In this document: positions 51,799-64,000 of the stretch, one piece after another
Layout: every line of letters starts with the position of its first letter
Numbering within the stretch: position 1 is the stretch's first letter
Translations under genes and position numbers: made by a program
The notes under the pieces: generated by a model
Told to the model about the DNA's origin: nothing
Databases searched by the model: none
Seen by the model: the letters and a program-made list of their open reading frames with translations, nothing else
Assembly: GCA_018240025.1 (NCBI GenBank)
Contig: JAFEGM010000040.1
Coordinates: 46,004 to 110,003 of the forward strand
From: Verrucomicrobiota bacterium
GTDB lineage: Bacteria; Verrucomicrobiota; Verrucomicrobiia; Chthoniobacterales; SZAS-18
DNA: 64,000 nucleotides
Reading direction: 5' to 3'

Positions 51799-51934
51799 CC
51801 TCGCTGGAAGCTCGGCATAGGCAATATTCAATATTCAATAGGCAATAGAGGCCACGCATTCACCCCCCCCGCTTCCGAATCGGCTCTATTGCCTATCGCC
51901 TATCGCCTATCGCCTATGCCGAGCCTCAGCGAGG
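51799..51934. repeat. Inverted-arm element of GGCAATA/GGCGATA heptads
   Basis: Left arm 51799-51852 (GCCTCGCTGGAAGCTCGGCA, then GGCAATATTCAATATTCAAT) and right arm 51879-51934 (TATTGCCTATCGCCTATCGC, then ATGCCGAGCCTCAGCGAGGC). The outer 20 or so bases and the last heptad are perfectly complementary. The internal heptads differ in sequence between arms but keep exactly the same number and phase (four each). The right arm overlaps the last codons of the RDD gene. Confidence 0.9.
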
Positions 51935-52711
51935 CTTAGCGAAGACCACGTCTACGACGGCGCGGACGAGGGCTTCGTCGGAGAGGTCGGTGGCGATCTC
52001 CTCGGGCAGCTTGACCAGGCTGCGGAAATGCTCGGCCAGGGCGGCGAAGACCTCCAGGCGGGCGGTGGGCTCGAGCTGATCGCGCCGAAGCAGGGCGCGC
52101 AGCGCGGTGTTGGCGGTGGCGGGGTCGACCTGCTGGCGAAGGCGCGCGGTCACCAGCGGATGCTCGCGCAGGGTGTTGAATTTGCTCTCCAGGCCGAGGC
52201 GCGAGAGATCGGGCGCCTCGCTGGGTTCCAGCCGGACCACGATCGTCCCGGCGGCCAGATCGCCCAGGCGCTGGCAGCGGCGGCTGGCCAGACAGACGAA
52301 GCCGCCGAGCAGGTACAGCGCCGGCAGGGAGTCGACCGCCCGCAGGAGATTCCGCATCACGACCTGCGAAAAACGCAGTCGCAGGCCGCTGGCGTCGAGC
52401 ACGCGCAGGCGCATGACCCGCTTGCCGAGGGTCTGGCCGCGCATCCACCACTCGAAGGCGATGCCGTAGAGGATCGGCACCAGGAAGTAGAGGATGGTGA
52501 CGATGGCCATGGCGAGGTCGCGCGAGACCACCGCCAGCATGAACACGATCTTCGAGACGAAGGAGAGGATGGCCATCTCGGCCATGAAATCGATTGCCCG
52601 GGCCAGGAAGCGCAGCATGGGGCCGGCCAGCGGGAGCGAAAAATCCACCCCTTCCGGCAGGCGGATGACCAATGCATGCGTGCGGGCCGGGGCGGCGGAG
52701 GTCATGCTCAC
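51926..52711 (-). CDS. RDD family membrane protein
   Basis: 261 residues. The RDD signature is present: LRFLARAIDFMAEMAI (R-x3-D), FEWWMRGQTLGKRVMRLRVL and RNLLRAVDSLPALYLLGGFV. Three to four membrane helices lie in the first 160 residues, followed by a cytoplasmic helical tail. Function of RDD proteins is mostly unknown; some are ion or envelope-stress related. Its start overlaps the SpoIIM-like gene stop by four bases (ATGA). RDD-SpoIIM pairs are a recurrent bacterial gene pair. Confidence 0.92.
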   Translation of the reverse strand: MSMTSAAPARTHALVIRLPEGVDFSLPLAGPMLRFLARAIDFMAEMAILSFVSKIVFMLAVVSRDLAMAIVTILYFLVPILYGIAFEWWMRGQTLGKRVMRLRVLDASGLRLRFSQVVMRNLLRAVDSLPALYLLGGFVCLASRRCQRLGDLAAGTIVVRLEPSEAPDLSRLGLESKFNTLREHPLVTARLRQQVDPATANTALRALLRRDQLEPTARLEVFAALAEHFRSLVKLPEEIATDLSDEALVRAVVDVVFAKPR

Positions 52712-53718
52712 GGCGCGGGCTCCTCCGTCCGGCGACCGCAGAAGCCCAGCCAGCCGATCAGCGCGGCCAGATTGACCACCCCGAAGGCGATCTTGACCGA
52801 ATAGGGCAGGACCGGGGCGTGATACTGCGAGAAGAAGGCCTCGATGATGCCCGCCCAGACGAGCAGGATGGCCACCCCGCCGATGAGCGTGACCATGTCC
52901 GGCAGGACCGCCCGGAAGCGTCGGCCGAGCGGCACGCGCTGGCCCCAGCCGATGAGCGCACCGGCCAGCACCAGCCCGGCCTGGCCGCCGAGCAGGATGG
53001 CGGGGATCTCGGTCGATCCGTGCGGCAGCAGCCAGCCGGCCAGGAAGACACCCTCGCCGGCACGGAGGTAGTCGAAGCAGACGGCCCCGAGGATCACGCC
53101 GTTATAGAAGAGCACCACTACCGTCAGGATGCCCCAGGTCATGCCGAAGGCCATCGCCTTGATGGAGACGCCGATGTTGTTGGCCATCAGCTGGGCCGAG
53201 AAGGTGGTCTTCTGCCCGCTGAGTTCCTTGCCCGAGCGATTCTCCTCCTGCGCCACGCGGTCGTTCGGGCTGCCGAGCAGATGGCTGAAGGGGAGGATGA
53301 TCTGCTTGGCTTCCTGATCCCGGTGCACCGCGTAGGCCCCGAAGACACAGCCCGCCAGGGTGATGGCGAGCACCAGCCAAAAGGCGCGCAGGTGCCGGCG
53401 GAAAGTCCGCGGGTATTCGTGCAGGAACCAATGCAGCGGCTTCCAGCGGGAGTCGTCCGCCTCCCGGGCCGAGTGCAGCTCGGCGTAGGCCCGGGCCACC
53501 AGCGTCTCCAGCCGACGCCGCAGCGCCGGCTCGGACGAAAAGGTGGCCAGCCGCGCGAGGTCGGCCCCGGCCCGTTGGTAGAGATAATAGAACCGCTGGG
53601 CCCCGGCCAGCTCGCCGAAGCCGCGGCCGGGATCCGACTCCAGGCGCTCGAGCATGCCCTCCAGCTCGTCCCAGTGCGGCTGGGCGGCGGCGGTGAACTT
53701 CTCCAGGTCGAGGATCAT
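52708..53718 (-). CDS. SpoIIM-like (stage II sporulation protein M family) membrane protein
   Basis: 336 residues. An N-terminal helical cytoplasmic domain (1-125; FYYLYQRAGADLARLA, YAELHSAREADD) is followed by the SpoIIM-type membrane part with ANNIGVSIKAMAFGMTWGIL (N-N-x-x-V/I-A pattern), NGVILGAVCFDYL, and LLPHGSTEIPAILLGGQAGL (PHGxxE, the family hallmark). The family shapes septal membranes in sporulating firmicutes but is widespread in non-sporulating bacteria, coupled to RDD genes as here. Probably a channel or envelope function. Confidence 0.92.
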   Translation of the reverse strand: MILDLEKFTAAAQPHWDELEGMLERLESDPGRGFGELAGAQRFYYLYQRAGADLARLATFSSEPALRRRLETLVARAYAELHSAREADDSRWKPLHWFLHEYPRTFRRHLRAFWLVLAITLAGCVFGAYAVHRDQEAKQIILPFSHLLGSPNDRVAQEENRSGKELSGQKTTFSAQLMANNIGVSIKAMAFGMTWGILTVVVLFYNGVILGAVCFDYLRAGEGVFLAGWLLPHGSTEIPAILLGGQAGLVLAGALIGWGQRVPLGRRFRAVLPDMVTLIGGVAILLVWAGIIEAFFSQYHAPVLPYSVKIAFGVVNLAALIGWLGFCGRRTEEPAP

Positions 53719-53743
53719 GCAGATGCGGCCGGCTGCGCGCCGC

Positions 53744-54163
53744 TCAGCGCCCTTCGTCCACGTCGATGTAGTGGAACATCGTCACGATATCGGCGCGATC
53801 GGACAGGTTGCTCGTGTCCTTGCGCCACTTGAGGCGGTCGGTCGCCTCGTCGTTCCAGCCGTATTTCCGGCAGAACTCGTTGAAGACGAAGATCGCCTCG
53901 TCGTCCGGTCGGCGACCGTGGGTGAAGGCCCACTCGAGCAGCTGATCGTCGGTCGCATCGGGATGCGCCAGCACGTGGTCCGACAGATCGGGGTAGGAGA
54001 TCTTGAGGAAATTGCAGGTCTTGGCGTCGAAGCCTTTGCCCAGAAACGGTGCGTAGTTTTCGTCCAGCGGACTGGCCGCGTGGGCGCGGATCTTGTCGAT
54101 CATGCGGCCGAAGTAGAGCATGCCTCCGACCTTCTCGTTGGGGGAGCGGAATGGAACCTTCAC
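53744..54163 (-). CDS. DUF5069 family protein
   Basis: 139 residues from a GTG at 54163 (VKVPFRSPNEKVGGMLYFGR), matching the normal start of DUF5069 proteins (xKxPLRSPxEKVGGLVYFGRMLDKI). Other conserved parts are YPDLSDHVLAHPDATDDQLL, EIFVFNEFCRKYGW-like sequence, and RADIVTMFHYIDVDEGR. Function unknown; typical of planctomycetes and verrucomicrobia. It lies 25 bp upstream of the SpoIIM-like gene on the same strand and 87 bp from the divergent uraD gene. Confidence 0.85.
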   Translation of the reverse strand: MKVPFRSPNEKVGGMLYFGRMIDKIRAHAASPLDENYAPFLGKGFDAKTCNFLKISYPDLSDHVLAHPDATDDQLLEWAFTHGRRPDDEAIFVFNEFCRKYGWNDEATDRLKWRKDTSNLSDRADIVTMFHYIDVDEGR

Positions 54164-54250
54164 GGTCGGAACCGTAAGGCGCGGGGCGCGGGGCTGGCAA
54201 TTTCCGATTGCGCAGGCGGGCCGGTTCCCGTTTTGATGAGGCACAGTCCC

Positions 54251-54769
54251 ATGAAGCTGACCATTGCCGAGCTGAATGCGCTGCCGAAGGACGAGTTCAT
54301 CGAACGTCTCGGCGGCATCTTCGAACATTCGCCCTGGGTGGCGCAAAAAGTGGTGGGCAAGCGCCCGTTCCGCGACCGCGAGCATCTCTTCAAGGCCATG
54401 ACCGACGCCGTGCGCCGCGCCGGCGCCGAGAAGCAGCTGGAGCTCATCCGCGCGCACCCCGATCTCGTCGGCAAGGCGGCCAAGGAGGGCAAGCTCTCCG
54501 CCTCCAGCCAAAGCGAGCAGACCAAGGCCGGCCTGACGAATCTCTCCGCCGCCGACATCAAGTGGTTCGACCGCTACAACCGCGCCTACCAGGAGAAGTA
54601 CGAGTTCCCGCTCATCGTCTGCCTGCGCGCGCTCCAGGGCGATCCCAAGCAGATCATCCTCGACCAGTTCGAGATCCGCATGTGCAACGACGAGGCCCGC
54701 GAGAAGCGCACCGCGCTCGAGGAGATCAACAAGATCGCGGAGTTCCGGCTGCAGGACCTCGTGGGGTAG
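54251..54769 (+). CDS. uraD: 2-oxo-4-hydroxy-4-carboxy-5-ureidoimidazoline decarboxylase
   Basis: 172 residues from ATG 54251; an in-frame ATG 15 bases upstream is the alternative. Catalytic H69 lies in LIRAHPDLVGK and E89 in ASSQSEQTKAGL, the two hallmarks of OHCU decarboxylase. The C-terminal part is RMCNDEAREKRTALEEINKI. It performs the third step from urate to S-allantoin. It is the first gene of a plus-strand cluster with uraH, allC and allB, though repeat elements separate it from uraH and allC from allB. Confidence 0.96.
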   Translation: MKLTIAELNALPKDEFIERLGGIFEHSPWVAQKVVGKRPFRDREHLFKAMTDAVRRAGAEKQLELIRAHPDLVGKAAKEGKLSASSQSEQTKAGLTNLSAADIKWFDRYNRAYQEKYEFPLIVCLRALQGDPKQIILDQFEIRMCNDEAREKRTALEEINKIAEFRLQDLVG

Positions 54770-54771
54770 AA

Positions 54772-55001
54772 ACAAAAACTCGAAACTCGAAATTCGAAAC
54801 TCGAAGGAAACTCGAAGTCTGAAGTTCCAAACTCCCGTGCGCGGTGAAGACTTTTCGGTGGCACCTGCCTGTAACGAAATTGCCCCTCGAAGTTGGCCTT
54901 GGCACCGGCGACACGGTTCATAGATCGGCACTTCGAGTTTGAATCTTCGAGTTTCCTTCGAGTTTCGAATTTCGAACTTCGAGTTTTTTCGTTCGAGTTT
55001 T
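54772..55001. repeat. Inverted-arm CTCGAAA element (family B) between uraD and uraH
   Basis: Forward arm 54772-54834 (AAAACTCGAAACTCGAAATT, then AACTCGAAGGAAACTCGAAG, tail GTCTGAAGTTCCAAACTC), starting three bases after the uraD stop. Inverse arm 54931-55001 (CTTCGAGTTTGAATCTTCGA, then heptads TTCGAGT/TTCGAAT). The arms are separated by about 96 bp. uraH starts 43 bp later. Confidence 0.92.
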
Positions 55002-55044
55002 CCGCCAGCACTTCAGCCGCGCGCACGACGACCTCCACCACCGT

Positions 55045-55383
55045 ATGGGAAAATTGACCACCCACGTTCTCGACCTCACCCGAGGCCGCCCGGCGGCCGG
55101 CATGAACATCGAGCTCTGGCGGGTCCAGACCGACACGCAGGAGTGGGTGAAGAGTCTGCAGACCAATGCCGACGGCCGCACGGACACGCCGGTCCTGAAC
55201 GAGCAGGAGATCCGCCCGGGCACCTATGAGCTGGTCTTCGCGGTGGGCGAGTATTTCGGCTCGGGCCTGGCGCGCTTTCTCGATGCCGTGCCCATTCGCT
55301 TCTGCATCGCCGACGCGTCCCAGCATTACCACGTGCCGCTGCTCTGCACGCCGTGGGCGTATTCGACCTACCGCGGCAGTTAG
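55045..55383 (+). CDS. uraH: 5-hydroxyisourate hydrolase (transthyretin-like)
   Basis: 112 residues. Active-site H7 ([16 protein letters not shown]), R45 ([10 protein letters not shown]), H94/H96 (SQHYHVPLL) and the C-terminal YRGS tetrapeptide that defines HIU hydrolase versus transthyretin. It opens the ring of 5-hydroxyisourate after urate oxidation. Three bases separate its stop from the allC start. The uricase that would feed it is not in the window. Confidence 0.97.
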   Translation: MGKLTTHVLDLTRGRPAAGMNIELWRVQTDTQEWVKSLQTNADGRTDTPVLNEQEIRPGTYELVFAVGEYFGSGLARFLDAVPIRFCIADASQHYHVPLLCTPWAYSTYRGS

Positions 55384-55386
55384 CCC

Positions 55387-56604
55387 ATGGCCACGCCCCG
55401 CGACCGCGCCCGGCGCGTCCAGACCCGGCTCGAGGAGCTGGCGCTGGTCTCGGAGGAGGAATCGGTGCTCACCCGCACCTACGGGTCGGCGGCGTTGCGC
55501 GATGCCCTGCGCCTGACCGCCAGCTGGGCGGCCGATGCGGGCCTGGCGGTGCAATTCGACGCCATCGGCAATCTCCGCGCCCGCACCCGCGGCAACGCCC
55601 GCCAGCGGCTGCTGCTCGGCTCGCATCTCGACACGGTGCGCAACGCCGGCCGCTTCGATGGCGCGCTCGGTGTGCTGGTGGCGCTCGACTGCATCGCGGC
55701 CCGTGGCCCGCTCCGGAAGGCCGAACTCGAATTGATCGGCTTCTGCGACGAGGAGGGCGTGCGCTTCCACACCACCTACCTCGGCAGCCGCGCCGTGGCC
55801 GGGACGTTCGACCCGGGCGACCTGGCGCTGCGCGATGCGGCCGGTATTGCCCTCGGCGAGGCCATCCGCGCGAACGGGGGCGATCCGCGCCAGCTGGACA
55901 CCTGCATCGTGCCGCGCGACGGCCTGCTGGGCTATCTCGAGGTCCACCTCGAGCAGGGCCCCGTGCTCGAAGCCGCCGGCGAGCCGCTCGGCATCGTCTC
56001 GGCCATCGCCGGGCAGACGCGCATCGCGGTCGAGTTCATCGGCCGCGCCGGCCACGCCGGGACCACGCCCATGTCGATGCGCCGCGACGCCCTCACCGCC
56101 GCGGCCGAGTTCGTGCTGGCCGCCGAGAGCAGCGCGCGCATGCAGTCCGGGATCGTGGCCACGGTCGGGGAGATCGAGGTCCGCAGCGCCGCCAGCAACG
56201 TCATCCCCGGCCGCGTCGCCCTGACCGTCGATGTCCGCTCCGGCCAGGACGCCGCCCGGCGCGTGGCCGCCGGCACGCTCGAGCACCTCGCCCGGAGCAT
56301 CGCCACCCGCCGCTCCCTGCAGATCGAATGGCGCGTGGTCATGGAGACCCCCGCCGCCCGCTGCGATCCCAACCTCTGCGCCGCCTTCATGCGCGCCGTC
56401 GAGGCCGCCGACGGCAACCCCCTGCCCGTGCCCAGCGGCGCCGGCCACGACGCCGCCGCCTTCATCGCCGCCGGCATCCCCGCCGCCATGCTCTTCGTCC
56501 GCTGCCGCGCCGGCGTCAGCCACCACCCGGACGAGTTCGTCGCGCTGGAGGACATCGAGGCGGCGATCGCGGTACTGGATGGAGTGCTAAGGGAAATCGC
56601 GTGA
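55387..56604 (+). CDS. allC: Allantoate amidohydrolase (M20 family)
   Basis: 405 residues. M20/Zn-amidohydrolase features: GSHLDTVRNAGRFDGALGVL (first metal His and bridging Asp), GFCDEEGVRFHTTYLGS (catalytic Glu and metal Glu), EVHLEQGPVLE (metal His), IGRAGHAGTTPMSMRRDALT (dimerisation-domain motif) and PSGAGHDAAAF near the C-terminus. The family includes N-carbamoyl-amino-acid hydrolases; the neighbours uraD, uraH and allB point to allantoate. It yields ureidoglycine/ureidoglycolate, ammonia and CO2. Confidence 0.9.
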   Translation: MATPRDRARRVQTRLEELALVSEEESVLTRTYGSAALRDALRLTASWAADAGLAVQFDAIGNLRARTRGNARQRLLLGSHLDTVRNAGRFDGALGVLVALDCIAARGPLRKAELELIGFCDEEGVRFHTTYLGSRAVAGTFDPGDLALRDAAGIALGEAIRANGGDPRQLDTCIVPRDGLLGYLEVHLEQGPVLEAAGEPLGIVSAIAGQTRIAVEFIGRAGHAGTTPMSMRRDALTAAAEFVLAAESSARMQSGIVATVGEIEVRSAASNVIPGRVALTVDVRSGQDAARRVAAGTLEHLARSIATRRSLQIEWRVVMETPAARCDPNLCAAFMRAVEAADGNPLPVPSGAGHDAAAFIAAGIPAAMLFVRCRAGVSHHPDEFVALEDIEAAIAVLDGVLREIA

Positions 56605-56747
56605 GGAAGATTCAAGAAACAAGAATCAAGATTCAAACTGTTTTAAGAAGAAAGATCTAAGGAGGATTCCCGAATGAGTCCTTTCCTTAACCCTTCCGCC
56701 TTGAGACTTCCTTGATTCTTGATTCTTGAATCTTGATCCTTCCCCCT
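56603..56747. repeat. Inverted-arm ATTCAAG element (family A, copy 6) filling the allC-allB gap
   Basis: Forward arm 56603-56668: GAGGAAGATTCAAGAAACAA, then the core as ATTCAAACTGTTTTAAG and AAAGATCTAAGGAGG. Inverse arm 56679-56747: GTCCTTTCCTTAACCCTTCC, then CCTTGATTCTTGATTCTTGA and ATCCTTCCCC. It starts at the allC stop codon and ends at the base before the allB ATG, so it is the entire intergenic region. Confidence 0.93.
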
Positions 56748-58097
56748 ATGGACCTCGTTCTCCGCCAGGGCAAAGTCGTCACCCCCGCCGGCTCGGCCGT
56801 GCGCGACATCGGCATCGCGGAGGGGCGGATCGTCGAGATCGCGGAGAGCATCCGCGGGTCGGGGGCGGAGGAGCTGGATCTGCGCGACCTCTACGTCTTT
56901 CCGGGGGCGGTCGATATCCACGTCCACCTCAACGAGCCGGGGCGCGAGGATTGGGAGGGGCTGACGACGGGGACCAATGCGCTGGCGGCGGGCGGGGTGA
57001 CGACCTTCTTCGACATGCCGCTGAACAGCACGCCGTCGGTGCTCGACGTGCCGGCTTTCGAGGCCAAGCGCGCGCTGGCGGAGCAGAAATCGCGCTGCGA
57101 TTTCGGACTCTGGGGCGGGCTCACGCCGAGCAATCTCGAGCAGCTACCGGCGCTGGCCGGGGCGGGCGCGGTCGGGTTCAAGGCGTTCATGAGCAGCAGC
57201 GGCGTGGCCGATTTCCCGCGGGCCGACACGGGCACGCTGCTCGAAGGCATGAAGATCGCCGCCGAGCTCGGCCGGGTCGTGGCGGTGCACGCGGAGAACG
57301 AGTCGATCACCGCCGCGCTCGGCCGTCGCGCGGTGGCGGAGGGGCGGGTCTCGATGCGCGATTACCTCGAATCGCGCCCGGTCATCGCCGAGGTCGAGGC
57401 CGTGCAGCGGGTCATCCTGCTGGCCTGGGAAACCGGCTGCCCGGTGCATTTCGTGCACATCAGCACCGGCCGCGCCGTGCAGATGATCACCGACGCCCGC
57501 GAGCAGGGGGCCGATCTGACCTGCGAGACCTGCCCGCATTACCTCCTCCTGACCGACGCCGACGCCGAGCGCCTGGGCGCTGTGGCCAAATGCGCGCCGC
57601 CGCTCCGTTCGCGCGGCGAGCAGGCCGGGCTCTGGCAGAAGGTGCTCGAAGGGGAAGTCGATCTCATCGCCTCCGACCATTCGCCCGCGCCGCCGTCGAT
57701 GAAGGAAGGCGCCGACTACTTCAAGATCTGGGGCGGCATTTCCGGCGCCCAGCACGGTTTCCCGCTCGTGCTGACCGAGAGCGGCTCCGACGTCCACCGC
57801 CTGCCCATGGAGCGCGTGGCTGCCCTCTTCGCCGGCAACCCCGCCGTACGCTTCGGCCTCGGCGCGCACAAGGGCGCCCTCGAAGTCGGCCGCGACGCCG
57901 ACCTCGCCATCGTGGCCCACAGCGAAGGCCACGTCATCGTGCGCGACAACCTCTGCTACCGCCATCCCCAGACCCCGTATCTCGGCCGCCGCCTGCACGC
58001 CGAGATCGTCCGTACCCTCGTCCGCGGCCAGACCGTCTTCATGAACGGCGAACTCATCGGCGCCCCCGCCGGACGGCTGGTGCGGCCGGGGGAGTGA
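56748..58097 (+). CDS. allB: Allantoinase
   Basis: 449 residues from ATG 56748. Amidohydrolase motifs: VDIHVHLNEPGREDWEGLTT (metal His pair), GAVGFKAFMSSSG (carboxylated Lys), VAVHAENESI, VHFVHISTGRAV (metal His residues) and LIASDHSPAP (catalytic Asp). GLTTGTNALAAGGVTTFFDM is typical of allantoinases. It hydrolyses allantoin to allantoate, the step before AllC. The upstream gap is wholly an ATTCAAG element, so any ribosome-binding site lies inside its inverse arm. Confidence 0.96.
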   Translation: MDLVLRQGKVVTPAGSAVRDIGIAEGRIVEIAESIRGSGAEELDLRDLYVFPGAVDIHVHLNEPGREDWEGLTTGTNALAAGGVTTFFDMPLNSTPSVLDVPAFEAKRALAEQKSRCDFGLWGGLTPSNLEQLPALAGAGAVGFKAFMSSSGVADFPRADTGTLLEGMKIAAELGRVVAVHAENESITAALGRRAVAEGRVSMRDYLESRPVIAEVEAVQRVILLAWETGCPVHFVHISTGRAVQMITDAREQGADLTCETCPHYLLLTDADAERLGAVAKCAPPLRSRGEQAGLWQKVLEGEVDLIASDHSPAPPSMKEGADYFKIWGGISGAQHGFPLVLTESGSDVHRLPMERVAALFAGNPAVRFGLGAHKGALEVGRDADLAIVAHSEGHVIVRDNLCYRHPQTPYLGRRLHAEIVRTLVRGQTVFMNGELIGAPAGRLVRPGE

Positions 58098-58250
58098 GGG
58101 GACCGGGAAGGACGGGGAAGGACGGATGTCCCAGCCTTGGCAGCCCATTTCGCCACCCTCCCTGTCCTTTCCGTCCTTTCCGTCCTTTCCGTCCTTTTCG
58201 TCCTTTTCGTCCTTTTCGTCCTTTTCGTCCTTCCCCGTCCTACCCCGCAT
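58096..58250. repeat. Inverted-arm element of GGAAAGGAC nonads between allB and uvrA
   Basis: Left arm 58096-58128 (GAGGGGACCGGGAAGGACGG then GGAAGGACGG). Right arm 58160-58250: TCCTTTCCG repeated three to four times, then TCCTTTTCG four times, then TCCTTCCCC. Period nine bases. The arms are complementary in type but the right arm is much expanded. The left arm starts at the allB stop. Confidence 0.9.
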
Positions 58251-58318
58251 TTTCCCGACTTTGTCAGGGAAAAATGTTTCATTTGAACTCATTCCGAATG
58301 GGCGGAGTTTGGCGGCCC

Positions 58319-64000
<5,682 letters not shown>

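Overview
The window is a gene-dense, roughly two-thirds G+C bacterial chromosome segment. A PVC-superphylum organism, most likely Verrucomicrobiota (Opitutaceae-like), is the best guess. The supporting signs are a tandem double-length UvrA of the kind known from chlamydiae, two PEP-CTERM-sorted Gly/Ala-rich exported proteins, many Deg-like and PAS/CHASE3 signalling proteins, and intergenic regions full of short tandem-repeat elements. The assignment is inference. No rRNA, tRNA, CRISPR array, transposase or phage gene was seen.

Layout. 1-5.2 kb: partial CPBP protease, an OmpR/EnvZ-type two-component pair, and a secreted MbnP-like/di-heme peroxidase fusion. 5.4-15.7 kb: housekeeping and metabolism (RNase III, PanE-like reductase, M29 aminopeptidase, LolC/E permease, MurI with a DUF1287 protein, aldo/keto reductase, YchF). 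16-25.5 kb: exported proteins of unknown function, VanZ, SRPBCC, an active Deg-like protease coupled to ispF-cysS, YciI, a triad-less paralogue of that protease, and an SDR. 25.5-29.4 kb: first PEP-CTERM glycine-rich protein, RibD and a small secreted basic protein. 29.4-35.9 kb: a tightly overlapping four-gene signalling operon (two histidine kinases, a single-domain regulator, a hybrid kinase). 36-42.4 kb: orphan HicB-like protein, glycosidase-GT2 fusion, secreted STN-like protein, and a Ser/Thr kinase fused to a formylglycine-generating-enzyme-like domain. 42.6-45.9 kb: mini-BshC, BshA, small membrane protein and APH-family kinase, probably a low-molecular-weight-thiol or related sugar-conjugate operon. 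46-50.6 kb: second, giant PEP-CTERM protein. 50.7-54.2 kb: SixA, Bcp, RDD-SpoIIM pair, DUF5069. 54.2-58.1 kb: ureide branch of purine catabolism (uraD, uraH, allC, allB). 58.3-64.0 kb: tandem UvrA running off the right edge.

The most unusual layer is not a gene. Many intergenic gaps are filled by elements built from degenerate tandem 6-9-mers (ATTCAAG-type, CTCGAAA-type, GGCAATA-type, GGCACGAA-type, GGAAAGGAC-type). They are often arranged as a forward arm just after one stop codon and an inverted arm just before the next start codon. One ATTCAAG-type element lies in frame in the linker between the two UvrA halves. A 90-bp hairpin-bearing repeat is tripled inside the first UvrA half. A 48-bp REP-like sequence occurs as exact inverted copies 8.4 kb apart.

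Start codons were chosen by family alignment from memory and by overlap with neighbours. No database search was possible.
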